The notes below the pieces were generated by a model. That model searched no databases and had not been told where the DNA came from. It worked only from the letters and a program-made list of their open reading frames with translations. Made by a program: the position numbers and the translations under genes. A DNA stretch of 64,000 nt from Populus alba (Eukaryota; Streptophyta; Magnoliopsida; Malpighiales; Salicaceae): assembly GCF_005239225.2 (NCBI RefSeq), contig NC_133302.1:7006001-7070000 (forward strand), written 5' to 3'. Below are positions 1 through 12,263 of the stretch, in pieces; within the stretch, counting starts at the first letter, position 1; every line of letters begins with the position of its first letter.

Positions 1-1353
1 CGTGGGAGGGAAAATAATTCCCCCCCCCCGTTTAGTTTGCTGGCCAGGCTGATGCTGGCCCAGCGTTGTTATTTCTTCTCTGGGCCAGACGGGGTCTGGC
101 CCAGAATTTTTTTGGGGTGGGCCAGAATGGTTCTGGCCCATCCCTGTGATCTGGCCGGTCGGGCCCAGACCAAGGAGTGATTTTTTAGTTGGGCCGAGAT
201 CGGCCCAGTTTTATGGTGGGCCGAAGTCGGCCAATGTTTTTTTTTTCGGGGCTGTCCGGCCCATTTAGTTGGGCCGGCCGCCCCACTTAACATATTATAT
301 AATATATTATATATTATATGATATATGTGTGTATATATATTATAAAATAAAAAAAAATATTCTGAAAAATCTTTAAAAAATATTGTTGATTTTCCTGCAT
401 GTTTTGGTCAAAAGTGTTTAATGTTGGTTGTATTTTTATATCGTAAAGATACAAACAGTGTTAAAAATACCTGGTTTTCGTCAAAAATATCAAAGATTTT
501 CAGAATAAAAAAATGTTTTTGCTTTCAAAAAAAATTTCTAAAAATCCCTAAAAATATTGTTGATTTTTTCTGCATTTTTTATTAAAGTGGATTAATATTG
601 GGTTGTATTTTTATACCGTAAGGATACAAGCTCGGTATTTAAATACCCGATTTTCGTCAAAACATAACATAAAAAAAAAATAATATTTTTCAAAAAAAAT
701 TGTTTTGTTTTTAAAATAACGGCCTAGTCTCTCCAATATATATATATAAATATTATAACCTTCATATTTTCACACAACAAAGGAAATTTTTCAAAACAAT
801 ATATGTATATTTTGGCTTGATAACCAGTTTTATTTAAGCCATGAGAACTAGGCCAATATTTCAAAAAATTCTAAAAAATCTTTTTGGTGCTATTATTAGT
901 ATTTGGGTTATGAATTTATACGTAAAACGTATTCCTAAATATTATTAATATTATTTTTTTATAGACGTTAGAACGGTTACGATTTTACCCGATAAGATAA
1001 AGATCTTCTTACCGAGGAGGGGATTTTTTCTTGAACCATAGACAGACCAGCAACTAGGAACACATGAAAATACCTTAGATTTTATCAGACAATAAAACAA
1101 TGCAGCTTACCTTAGGTAGGGCGTATTTGGGGTGCTAATACCTTCCCTTTACGCAACCAGTCCCCGTACCCAATCTCTGAGACCAGTTAGGGTTCCTAGT
1201 GACCAAAATACTAGGTGGCGACTCCCATTCCATTTTCTACCAATAAAAGACAATATTTTCTTGTATCCCCATAGATATAGATAGATTTACATTGTAGATA
1301 AGAAAATGGAACAACCAATATAATTTTCGCCGCGACGCCGCACACGTGCGACA
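1..1353 (+). repeat. TAT/Ogre-type LTR, 3' part, cut by the left window edge
   Basis: Same LTR family as the paired LTRs at 38222 and 44251, but diverged. It has the GGGCC-rich stretch (about 40-290), the AT-rich middle, the block near 1105-1165 that resembles CTTACCTTAGGTAGGGCGTA, the decamer TGGCGACTCC at 1216-1225, and the family end ...CGTGCGACA at 1345-1353. No primer-binding site follows the end, so this may be a 3' LTR, a solo LTR, or a 5' LTR whose internal start was lost. Confidence 0.8.
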
Positions 1354-2340
1354 CCCGTTATCGTTGCCTTTAAATGAGATGTATCAAAAGTTACTAAGCA
1401 TTAGACATGTAGCTCCCTAACCCTTGGCACCTCTGTAGCCACCTTACCCAAACTAGTACTAGTCAGGCGTCATCTACGAGTACCATACTAGTGTTGTAGG
1501 ATATAGCATTCATACTTGCAATGCATTCAAGAAGAAGCTTATATAGTTGATTAAAGATAAGTGGATAACATTCGAAGAAACTCTTAACATGAGTATGAAC
1601 CCTCTACCTAATCACACTTCAAGTAGTGGATTGGTAAATGCACTAGATACAGAATGCCCAAAAAGTTTAAAAGCATCAATAGTAAGAGCAAGGTGAAAAA
1701 ATGGTAGCATAAATTCTTGAGGGGCTTGAATTTCAAGAGGTGTTCATGATAGAAATAGAGGATGAAGTTCTACCATAATTTTAGGTCCACACTGTTGATG
1801 AGATCCCTACAAGAGCGCTTATAAGGAGGTTAGCTGAAGGAAAGTGTACTAAGAATTGGAAGATGGAGTCTGTACCTACTATGTTTAAAAATGTAGTTGC
1901 TTGATCATATTTTGTAAAGTGTTTTAGACCTAATAATGTTCTTTTGAAACTGAATAAAAACCCAAATTGAACAATTAAGGGCATGATAAGGCTGGGAGGC
2001 AATCCAATGAACATAATAGGAATGGCTTTATGATTCTCTTTTTGAGAAAATAGAGGATGTTGAACAAAACTAAGGATAAAGATATTTAAGTAGGGGGAAT
2101 GTAGATACAATCTAAAGATTTGTTATTTTGATAAATCAAGATCATAAATGATGGCTCGAGTAAGTAAAAATAAGAAGCCACTAAAGCTACTTAATAGAGA
2201 TCTAACTTCAGAAATGGGTAATCCATGAAGAAAATGGACCTATATTTCTCAGGTATGTATACACGCATCATAATCCATTGCACTTAGGTCCTTGTTAAGA
2301 AGCTAAGGAAAAGAATCCTTGATAGGTTTATAGTTTTCCA
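1354..2340 (+). pseudogene. Degenerate TAT-type gag and 3'-region relic
   Basis: Around 1527-1670 one frame reads as a gag fragment with the motif ITFEETLN followed by MNPLPNH, typical of plant Ty3/gypsy gag proteins, with a stop codon inside. From about 2100 to 2300 the DNA matches the 3' region of the young element at 42420-42600, including a conserved donor-like site (TTCTCAGGTATGTATACAC near 2250; TTCTCAGGTAAGTATACATG near 42567). This appears to be an internally deleted older relative. No protein could be made. The section 1354-1520 shows nothing recognisable. Confidence 0.6.
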
Positions 2341-2935
2341 GCCATATCTCTCGCTCTTTCAAGAGTGTCTTTAAGTCCTCAACTTAGATAATGTGCTTTC
2401 TAACCTTATCTCCATTCTCCTCCAAAGCGCACTTTCTAGCCCTTGTCTCTCAAATAGTGTGCTTTCTAGACCTATCTCTATCTCTTTCGAGCGTGCTTTC
2501 TAGCCCTCCATTTCTTTACATAGTGTACTTTTCTAGTCATATCTCTATCCTTTTTTAGTGTATCTTTGAGCCCCTCATCTCCCAATAGTGTGCCTTTCTA
2601 ACCCTATCTTCTTCCTTTCGAATGCACCTTTGAGCTATTATCTCTCAAGTAATGTGTTTTCCAACCCTACCTATTTCAAGTATGCCTTTGAGCCCTTATG
2701 TCACAAGTAGTGCGTTTTCTAACCCTATCCACCTTTCAAGTGCGTCTTTTAGCTCTCCTCATCCCCCTTTGAGCCCTCAATCTCTCAGATAATATACCTT
2801 CGAGTCCTATCTCTTTTTCATTTTAAAATGCTCATTTGAGCTCTCTATCTTCAAGATAGTGCACCTTTGAGCCCTAACTTGTCATCCCTTCAAGACATCT
2901 TTGGCCAAACCGTTTTTTCCAGGTTAGTCGTATTT
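2340..2935 (+). repeat. Diverged minisatellite related to the 42.6-44.0 kb array
   Basis: Irregular units of about 30-45 bp built from variants of TAGTGCGCTTTCTAACCCTA and GAGTGCGCCTTTGAGCCCTC. The same two building blocks make the array at 42640-43990, but here they are much more diverged. Position and orientation match the 3' region of the older TAT-type element. Further degenerate units occur at about 3440-3560. Confidence 0.75.
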
Positions 2936-3345
2936 CCACCTAGATAGGTCATCCATTACAATAAGACCACTTTGAAAAATCTTTATATTTTTCACCTAGG
3001 TAGGTAATCCATTACAATAAGACCACTTTAATATTTTTTTGCATCTTTCACCTCGGCCGATTGCCCATTACAATGAGATCACTTCGAAAAATCTTTATAT
3101 TTTTCACTTGAGGAGGTCGCCCAATACAATGAGATCACTTTCAAAAATCTTTATATTTTTCACTTGAGCTGGTCACCCATTACAATGCGACCACTTTGAA
3201 AAATCTTTGTATTTTTTACCTAGGCAGGTCGCCCATTGTAATGCGACCATTTTGTATTCTTCATTACAATGAGATCATTTGGAAAAATCTTTGTATTCTT
3301 CATCTGGTAGGTCACCAATGATAATTTGACCATTTTAATTTTTTT
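2936..3345 (+). repeat. Tandem array, about 57-bp period
   Basis: About six to seven diverged units. Each contains a version of CCCATTACAATGAGACCACT followed by TTGAAAAATCTTT, an AT-rich run and TTCACCT. One unit of this type (GGTCACCCATTACAATGAGA) is found just after the minisatellite in the young element, near 44006. The array therefore seems to have been amplified from a motif resident in the element's 3' region. Confidence 0.75.
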
Positions 3346-3589
3346 GAATTTATACCAATAGGTAGATTATCTGGTACAACTATTACCAACTTTAAAAAAA
3401 GTCTTTCAGTTTTTCAACAAAAGATCATCTTTTTCTTGACAAACCCTATCTCCTTTTTTCTTTGAGTGTGTTTTTAGTCCTCGTCATTCAAATAGTGCAC
3501 CTTCTAACCCTATCTCTTTTTTCTATGAGTGCACTTTTGAGCCCTTACCTCAAATAAGAATTAGATGTTCTAAGTTAATTAACATTACT

Positions 3590-4280
3590 ATGATTGTAAC
3601 AAGTCTTCCCAGTTTCCCCCGAACTCTAGCACACATGACCTTAGAAGGTCTTCAAGTGTTTGGATAGTTCTTTTCAATTGGCCATCTGTTTGGGGGTGGA
3701 ATGTCGTGCTCAGGTTCACCTCAGTTCCCAAAGCTCATTGTAAGCATGGCCATAACCTCGAGGTAAATCTCGGGTCTCGATCTGACACCATTGATATAGG
3801 TACTCCGTGTAGTCTAATCACTTCGTTCACATATAATTTGGCTAACTTATCTACAGGTCCGTCATTTGATGGGCAAGAATAAAGCCGACTTTGTCAGTTG
3901 ATCTACCACTACCCATATAGCATCATTGCCCTTTTTCCCCTTCGGCAATCCGGTTACAAAATCCATGGCTATATTTTCCCATTTCCATTCTGGAATTGGT
4001 AGTGGTTGTAATTATCCTGCCAGCCTTTGATGTTCTATCTTCACCTGTTGACATATCCCACATCTTGACACATATTCTGCTATCTCCTTTTTCATATTTG
4101 GTCACCAGTAATACTCCCTGAGATCCCTATACATCTTGGTGCTCCCAGGATGGGTTGCAAACCGAGATTCTGTAGCTTCCTTCAATATCTCCACCCTTTA
4201 AGGTCTTATTCTCAGGTACGTAAACTCGTTTTCCCATCGCCACCAACCCTCCTGGCAACACTAAACTAATAGAAAAATTA
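3590..4280 (-). pseudogene. Ty3/gypsy integrase fragment
   Basis: Read on the minus strand, this gives a broken gypsy integrase. In order it shows YRDLREYYW, the zinc-binding part CGICQQVKIEHQRLAG, then PLPIPEWKWENIAMDF, VTGLPKGKKGNDAIWVVVD and QLTKSALFLP. The combination is typical of plant chromovirus-like (Tekay/Del) integrases; the lineage call comes from memory of the family. Stop codons interrupt every frame. Orientation is opposite to the TAT relic on its left. No LTR of its own was found. Confidence 0.8.
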
Positions 4281-4805
4281 GGGTTGTTACAATGATTTCT
4301 TTGCATTGTTTCTTAATGCAACATCCTAGATGGAATCTTAACTCCTACATCATAGGGGTGGGATGTTGTATCATCTCCATTCCATAGAAGAGACACTAAC
4401 ATATTCTTACCAATTGATGCAATATATATAGCATGGATAAGGTTTCTCAATAACTAAAGTTTTACAACCGTAAACTATAGAGAAAAAACTAGTGTTCTCA
4501 AGCCTAAGGTTTCTACCCATAACTATAGAGAAGTATCGAAGAAAACATTTACTCTAATATATATTCAAAAGATTTCTTGTAAAGCCTAGAGAACAAGCAT
4601 TTTCTCCTATATAAAATTAGGTTTTTTAGAACAATTTAACAAAATTTAAGTCCGATCCAATAGTTGAATCAAAAGTTAGGTCTATTTTTATTAGACTACG
4701 CGTTGGACTTGTTTGAAAATCCTCTAATAAAACCTAGAAAAATCTTAAGAATTAAAGCTAATTACAATAAAATCAATTGTTACAAAATTGTCATAGGGCA
4801 TGCGG
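4281..4805. other. No recognisable feature
   Basis: AT-rich DNA with short repeats such as AACTATAGAGAA at about 4472 and 4521. I see no coding potential, no repeat shared with the rest of the window, and no RNA gene. Confidence 0.5.
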
Positions 4806-7040
4806 TGTCAAGAACATTAGGTGTGCCTCCTGAGAGGTGTGTTGAAAAGAGGGTTTGGGTATAATCATAAATTTATGATTATAAGGTTTAGGAGTCGCCA
4901 CCTAATATTATGTTTACTAGAAAACTTATGGTCTACGAGTGCCTGAGTAAGGGACTGGTTCTTCAAAGAAAAAGTGCATCACCCCTAGTGCGTCCTACCT
5001 ATGGTAAGCTGTATTATTGTTTTATTGTTATTCTAAGTTACATTTCTATCCATTGATCTAATTTAAGATTCAAGGTAGATCTTCTTTCGTGAGTAAGTTT
5101 CTATCTTATCGAGTTAAATATTAACCATTCTGAGGTCTAAATTTTAGCATCACATTTGTTTCTTTGTATCTTTAATTAACCAAAGGTGTACTCTACCATG
5201 TAGTTTCACGCCCCTAAAATATTAAAGTCTATTGCTAAACCTTAACACTTTAAATTATAAAGTGAAGAAAATGATTGGTGAAGGGTTTTGAAATTTTGAC
5301 CAAAACTAGTTACGATATTTATTTTTGCAATTTAAAAAATTAGAAAAATGCTTTTATATATATATATATAAAAATATGCTTGGAAAACTTTTAGATTTGA
5401 CCATATGCACGAAAACAAAAAAAATATATTTTTTAAAGAAAATTAATTTAAAGGTTTTTTGAATTTTTTTAAAATTTTAAAAAAATTGAAAAACGTTTCG
5501 GATAAAACCATGTATTTTGATACTAGATTTGTATCTTACAGTGTAAATATAGAACCTGATATTATGCAAAAATTTTAGATAAACATACAAGACACCCACA
5601 AATGTTTTTAAAATGCCCTCTAAAAATTTGAAGTTTTTATTTTTTAATATTATTTTTATTATAATTATTGGGCTGGACCTCGCCCAACCAAACCATCCGG
5701 GCTAGGCTGGAATGGGTCTAGCCAGACTTAGTCAGGTTTCAACTGATTAGCAGGCCTAATTAGCCTTTCTCTCCTTTTTTTTAGGGCTAGGCCCAACCTA
5801 GCCATCTAGTTTGTTTTGAAATGGGTTTAGCTCACGGCCCATATGGTTGTTAACCTAGCCCAGCAACCATGTTAATTATTTTAGTCGTTGCATGCAAAAT
5901 TCATTCTACATGCAGCGGCCATGGGAGGGAGAAAGAAGAAGAACAAATGAGAAGGAAGGTACCTAGAGTGGAGGGTGTGTCTAGCATGATTAGAAGGTTC
6001 AACTGGTGGTCTAGGAGCGTCAGCTTGAGGATGGTGGTGGTTGCCACAAAGGCTGTGGTGGAGGAAGAAAAAGAAACTTGTAGGGGCATGGCCACTACTG
6101 AAAGGGTTGCGTTCTAAAGTGGGGGTGGCCGACTAGTGGTTGTTTTGGCAGCTCATGGTGGAGCTGTTAGTGGATAAGCTAGAGGTGAGATGGTTGGTGG
6201 ATGAAGAAGCGATGAAGAGAGAGAGAAAGAATAAAATTGTTTAGAAAAAAATAAGGAATTAGATTATTTTTTTTCCAACTGTTGCACACTAATATTCTTG
6301 ATGCTCAATGCATCAAATCCACCCTTATTTTATAGGGGAAGAGGGATATTTTGTCATTACTAGTGCCAAATCTTGGCCCTTGATTCGACCTCAAAGGATC
6401 CTAACAATTAGCTCAAAGTAGCCATCATGAACTATCAAAATGGTTGCAAAAAAGTAGGCCGAGTTAGCCACTTTAAAACGGCACCGTAATGGTCGTAGGA
6501 ATAGTTGGCCAACGAGACCTAGCTACTTTGTGGCATAGTACAATCTCAGGCCGTCATATATTGGTGTATGGTTTCCTCCGGTATTGGTGAGGAGGAGAAG
6601 CATTAAAATGCCCATTAAAAAAGTAGCCACCCAAGTAGCCTTTTCAAGTAAAAAGAAAGAAGAAGATGATGAATAGTAACCAAAACGGCATCGTTTTGCT
6701 AAAGTTCCATTTAGTCCTTTGGGTTTTAATTCCATTCAATTACACCCTGATTAGCTTTAAAATTTAAATTTTATGCATTTTTGCTACAACCTAACTTCAA
6801 CATCAGCCTTACATTTCTACACATTTTCCATTTTAATCCTTGGTCTTGGATTTATGCAAATTGACTCTCAACTGACTATTAAACTTTCAATTCTTTTCAA
6901 TTGCACCCCTGATTTCAATAAATTAGGCCTCATAGTTTAGCGCCTTTTTTAGAAAGGTCCTTGGCTATAATGTTTTTCAATTTTACCCCTAATTGACCCT
7001 AAATTTTTTATTTTCTTCTAATTTCACCTTTAATTTGATC
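4806..7040 (-). repeat. Reversed LTR of the TAT-type superfamily
   Basis: Read on the minus strand, the family hallmarks appear in LTR order. The TTTAGTCC/AATTTCACCCC-type 5' part (7040-6330) comes first, then a GGGCC-rich part (5670-5850), then the AT-rich part. The block containing GTAGGACGCACTAGGGGTG follows (about 5030-4985), then the decamer TGGCGACTCC (4891-4900 as its complement) and an end in ...TTGACA at 4806. The 5' end is truncated near 7040, where patatin-flank DNA starts. Short open frames inside are not genes. Confidence 0.7.
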
Positions 7041-7317
7041 TCAATGCAATCCACCATCTCTATTAGGTCTTTTAGGTTAGGTTTATAAGAATCAGGAAGG
7101 AATAGTCATACATGTGCACCTCACGTCTAATTAACAAGTTGTAATGGATAGAAATCTAATAAACCCTAATGGAAACGATAGAGTGCCTTTATCAGATAGT
7201 TTGATGGACCAAATTCAGAAAATTAAAAAGCCTAAAGCGTGGTTTAGTTTGATCAAAAGTTGTTTTCTTTTTCTTTAACCAATTAGCCTTTTATACAATA
7301 TGGTGCAATATTATGTG
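7041..7317. repeat. Duplicated patatin-flank DNA, block A, left part
   Basis: Resembles 22355-22590 in the same orientation: a version of CAATGCAATCCACCATCTC, GGAATAGTCATACATG, AGTTTGATGGA, then CAATTAGCC and the insertion point of the copia. Block A continues at 12264 after the copia. No gene is seen. Confidence 0.6.
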
Positions 7318-7475
7318 TATTATAGAATGTATAGCATGTATATATATGAATAAGAAATTAATATAGGATTATTCCAATGTTGTAATCCCTACAGTTACTG
7401 CCGTGTTCTGCCACACATATATAAATAGGAAAGGTTGTCTAAGGCACAAGCTAGGTCATTCTATTATTCTCAACT
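7318..7475 (+). repeat. Copia 5' LTR
   Basis: 158 bp, matched to 12106-12263 with scattered substitutions. It carries a TATA box (TATATAAATA, 7418-7427). Bounded by the ATGTG target duplication on the left and the primer-binding site on the right. Confidence 0.92.
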
Positions 7476-7487
7476 TGGTATCAGAGC
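7476..7487 (+). other. Copia primer-binding site
   Basis: TGGTATCAGAGC directly after the 5' LTR is the standard plant copia site, complementary to the 3' end of initiator methionine tRNA. Confidence 0.95.
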
Positions 7488-7524
7488 CCTAAAAAATTTA
7501 AAAACACTTCCTCTTCTCTCTACT

Positions 7525-10500
7525 ATGGACTTCTCAAACTAGTCGCAAGCTGCCTCCCTCTCCACAGCACCGGCGATGGTGTCCTCCTATGTTGTCGCAA
7601 CCCCCGCCTCCTTTAACATCTCTGTTCTGCCATAGCCACAGCCTACAGATGGTGGCCACGCCTTTCTCAACCAAATTTATGCTCCTCTACCACAACCTTC
7701 TTTTGCTACCACTACAGATTTTACCGCCAGCATTATCTCTCTCTCCTACACTCACCAAGTCATCTCTCTTAAGTTAACAAACACCATTTATCTATATTTG
7801 GTGAACGTAGATAAAAAACTGTATCTCCTAGGGCTAAGGAATTTTCGGCTTTGTTGATGGTTCAAATTCTTGTCCCTCTCCACATGTTCTTGCTGCTGAT
7901 GGTACCTCTCTTTAGGTAAATCCATTCTTTTTTCATTGGAAACAACATGACCAATTCATTCTAAGTGCTCTGCTTTCTTCACTCTCCATGGAAGTTCTCC
8001 ATTTTGTTGTTAACTGCCGAACTAAGTTCTGTTTGGCACACCCTTGAGCAAGCTCTAGCTTCCACATCCAATTCTATAATTATGCAACTTTATGGCTACC
8101 TTCAAGATCTTCGACAAGATGATGATTCGGTAACTCAGTTTATGCAAAAAGCTAAGACCTTATTTGATGAATTAGCCGCTGCTAGCCGACCGGTATCGTT
8201 GCAGGATTTCAACTTATATATGTTTCATGGCCTTCAAGGAGAGTTCAAGGACTTAGTAACAAGTCTTGTGACCAAAGTCGAGCCTCTTTTGTATGTTGAT
8301 CTTCATAGTCATCTCCTAACACACGAATTCCTTCACAAAACATCCTTGTCCTCTATAGGGTCTACTATCATCAATTAACCTCTGCTGCCCACGCCTAATA
8401 CTCCTCCTGTAGCCTTCTTCTCTAATCGCCAGTCTCCTAGAAATTTTTGCCGCAATAGAGGCCGTTTCCATGGAGGATGGTGTCCCAACTAGTTCAATAG
8501 TAGAGGCCACATATCTACTGCATCCAAACCTGATTTCCACATCCTCCCTAACTCCTCAAACGGTGACAGCAGCAGGCAAGGCCACTGGCAGGGCAACTGG
8601 GGGCAAAATCCCCGCTGCTAGTTGTGCCACACATTCGGCAATGCAGCCCCTCACTGCCCTCAATTCCAGCATCGGGACTATGGACAATAGCCTAGTGCAA
8701 ATATAGCACTGCATAATATTTCCTTAACTGGTACTACTGATTGGTTTCCAGACACCAGCGCAAATCAACACGTTGCACCTGACCTTGCAGGTTTGGCTGC
8801 CTTATAACCATATCTCGGTAATGATAATTTGCATATTGGTGATGGTAAGGGACTCCCAATATCTCATATTGGTCATACAAAAATACATACACCTCATCAT
8901 TGTTTCACTTTGTCTAATGCTCTTCATGTTCCTGCCATCAGGAAACGTTTGCTTTCTATTCAAAAATTTTGTCTTGATAACAATGTTTATTTTGAATTTC
9001 ACCCTTTTGTGTTTTATGTCAAGGATTGCAACACCAATGAAGTCTTGCTCTCAAGTCAGAGCCAAGATGGTCTCTATGTCTTATCCAGGTTTTTCGTCAC
9101 GTCTGTACCTCAAGCATATTGGTCTCCCTGTATTTTTGCTTCTGCCGAGTTATGGCATCGTCAACTAGGTCATACTACCTCTCGTATATTTCATTTGTCA
9201 GTCTCCAAAAATAAGATTATTTGTAACAACAAACGTCTTAATCTTCAATGTCAAAGTTATCCATTAAGAAAAACATCGCATTTGTCTTTAGGACCTATGA
9301 GTCACAAAACTTCTGCTCCTCTTGAATTAATTTTTAATTATGTGTGGGGTTCTGCTCCCTTTTTTTCTTTGGATGGCTATCATTATTTTTTTATCTTTGT
9401 TGATACATACATAAAATATATATGGTATTATCCTCTTATTGCCAAGTCTGATGTTTATTCTATCTTTCAACAATTCCAGACTCTCATTGAACGTGAATTT
9501 TCGTTAAAAATAAAATATGTTTAAACTATTTGGGGTGGTGAATACCGCAAATTATCCACCTTCTTTAAAACCATTGGCATTTAATATCGTCTAATTTGTC
9601 CTCACACTTATGAACAAAAAGGCACAATAGAACGTCGTCATAGGCATATTATAGAAACAAGACTCACTTTTCTAGGGCAATGCAAAACACCATTCCACTT
9701 TTGGAATTATGCTTTTGAAACCTCGATTTACCTTATCAATCGCATGTCTAATCCTGTTCTTGCAAATAGATCTCCATTTGATTGTTTGTTTCTATGGTCT
9801 CCTAATTATCATTTTTTACATACATTTAGGTGTCTCTACTTTCCCTTTTTGCATCCATATAACAATCATAAATTGGATTTTCGTTCATCTCCATGTGTGT
9901 TTCGTGGTTACAACTCCTCGCACCTTGGCTATTGTGTTTTGACATTGCATTTGAATGTATGTATATCTCTTGTCATGTTCGCTTTCATGAACATGTTTTT
10001 GCATTTGAAAATTCTAAACAGATTGCAAAGGTCTCCTCCCCTCCCCCATCCTAACCCGCCACTACAGTCCTCTCAAATCTGCTCCACTCACCGTTGTTCC
10101 CCACCTATACAGCCCTCCTATCCCCTATAGCCTACCCACCACAACATCCACCATTCCTTTACCCATCATCACATACATGTGTATCTAACCAATCTGTTGC
10201 AGATACAACTTGCAAATCAGTGTCTTCCATATTCTAGTGTAACTCCTCTGTTGGTGTTGGGACATCCCCTGCTCCCATCCCCTGCTCCTCCTCGTTCGGC
10301 CAATGTCTCAGCTGCTACTGACTCTGCCTCTGCTGACAGTCATGTTTTTGCAGGCAGTCCCCTGATTGCAGCAGATTCTTCCTTAGCCACTTCAGCTGGC
10401 CTGGATCTTGTGGTTGATCTTATGGCAATTTTCTTCTCCTGCATCGCCACCCTTGATCAACAAACACCCTATAGTTCTTTGACCGCGATAACCAAAGACA

Positions 10501-12095
10501 ACCAATCTGGTTGCTTCCCCTGCCGCTGTTATTGCTCCCCCCAGGAAATGCACTCTCCCTCTCCAGAACTTCTTGCTTTCTCTACTACTAACAGTTATGC
10601 TGTTTGGCATGATGAGATGTGTGATGAAATCAAGGCCTTGCGCTCTAATCACACTTGGTCTTTAGTTCCTTTTTATCCTTCGATGAATGTTGTTGGCAAC
10701 CGATGGGTGTATCGGATCAAACGTCATGCCGATGGCAGCATTGAATGTTATAAAGCATGCCTTGTTACTAGAGATTTTACTCAATAAGAAGGCATTGATT
10801 ATTCTGAAACCTTCAACCCGATTATTTAGCAGGCCACCATCCACCTAGTCTTCTCCATTGCGGTCTTGCGCAATTGGAAAATTCATCAACTTGATATTCA
10901 TAATGCTTTTCTCAATGGTGTTCTTACTGAAAAGGTCTACATGAAACAACCTCCAGGTTTTGTTGACTCTACTCTCCCATCTCATGTGTGTAGATTGCAC
11001 AAGTCATTATATGGTTTAAAACAAGCACCGCGAGCATGGTACACTCGTCTAAGTGATTTTTTGCTCTCCATTAGTTTTGTTGCCTCCAAGGTTGACACCT
11101 CCTTATTTATTTTGTCTAATGGCACTAACATCTTCCATCTTCTAGTGTATGTTGATGATATCCTGCTTATGGGTAGCAACTTTGCTATTCTTCATCGCCT
11201 AATACAGTTACTCAGCTTTGAATTCAAGCTTCATGACTTAGGCGCAGTTCACTACTTTTTGGGTATTGAGGTTCAGTCTACAGGTATGGGTTTAATGCTT
11301 CGTCAGCACAAATATATTCTTGACATCCTCACTCAAGTTGGTTTGACCTCGTTCAAACCCTGTGACACTCCAGTGTCTCTTTCAAAAGTTATTATATTGT
11401 CGGATACTTCATTTTCTGATCCTACACGTTTTCGTCAAATCATGGGTGCTCTTCAGTATCTTACCTTCACCCGCTCAGATATATGCTTTGCAGTTAACAG
11501 AGTCTATCAGTTTATGCATGCTCCTACAGACTCTCATTGGGCCATTATTAAGCATATTTTACGCTATCTCAAAGGTACGACATCTTATGGTTTCCATACC
11601 ACTAGCGGTTCCTCTTTCGCTCTCTATGGTTTTACAGATGTCAATTAAGCTGGTAGTATTGATGATCGCAAGTCTACGGGTGGCTACCTTGTCTTCTTTA
11701 TCCAGACCCCGATTTCATGGAAATCAGGAAAGCAACGCACAATTGCTCACTTATCTACTGAAGCTGAATGTAAAGCTTTAGTAGATGGTACTGCTGAGGT
11801 CACTCAACTTCAATATCTGTTAACAGATCTACAGGTTCCCTCCGTCTCTACTCCTACCATTTAGTGTGATAACCTTGGCGCAACCTATTTCTCCGCAAAT
11901 CCTATTTTTCATGCTCGTACTAAGCATGTTCATGTAGATTATCACTTTGTCCACGATCGGGTTTCAAAAAAACAGATTTAGATTCACTTTATCCCTTCTC
12001 AGGATCAACTTGTCGATGTTTTCACCAAATTGCTTTCTGTTGCGTCCTTTACTGCTTTTTTATTCAAGTTTTGGGTCGATCCTCCACCCTCAACT
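7525..12095 (+). pseudogene. Copia gag-pol, multiply broken
   Basis: A start at 7525 (MDFSN then stop) opens a gag region. The UBN2-type gag core is at 7965-8378 (HTLEQALAST ... LYGYLQDLRQDDDSVTQFM). A protease relic with DTSA sits near 8750, and the GAG-pre-integrase segment (LWHRQLGH) near 9150. Integrase follows with NYVWG, where DVWG is usual, so the first catalytic Asp seems lost. Reverse transcriptase at 10600-11640 has LDIHNAFLNG, SLYGLKQAPRAWY and the catalytic YVDD near 11150. RNase H at 11640-12060 keeps DDRKSTGGY and AHLSTEAE in a shifted frame. Stops and frameshifts throughout rule out a working polyprotein. Domain identities are secure. Confidence 0.92.
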
Positions 12096-12105
12096 TGAGG
12101 GAGCA

Positions 12106-12263
12106 TATTATAGAATGTATAGCATGTATATATATGAATAGAAAATTAATGTAGGATTATTCATATATTGTAATCCCTATAGTTACTGTTGTGTTCTGCT
12201 ATATATATATAAATAAGAAAGGATGGTTAAGGCACAAGCTAGGCCATTTTATTATTCTCAACT
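12106..12263 (+). repeat. Copia 3' LTR
   Basis: 158 bp, partner of 7318-7475. Preceded by the polypurine-like CTTGAGGGAGCA and followed by the target duplication ATGTG. Confidence 0.92.

Larger units (their letters stand above)
7318..12263 (+). mobile_element. Complete Ty1/copia retrotransposon, 4.95 kb, inactivated
   Basis: Two 158-bp LTRs (7318-7475 and 12106-12263) flank gag, protease, integrase, reverse transcriptase and RNase H relics in copia order. The 5-bp target duplication ATGTG lies at 7313-7317 and 12264-12268. A primer-binding site follows the left LTR directly, and a purine-rich tract (about 12095-12105) precedes the right one. The LTRs start TATTATAG and end CTCAACT rather than the usual TG...CA. 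An uninterrupted relative of the insertion site is at about 22557-22610. Confidence 0.95.

Noticed and set aside
5869..6735. Several 60-80 codon frames
   Set aside because: They lie inside a reversed LTR, have no domain and overlap on both strands.
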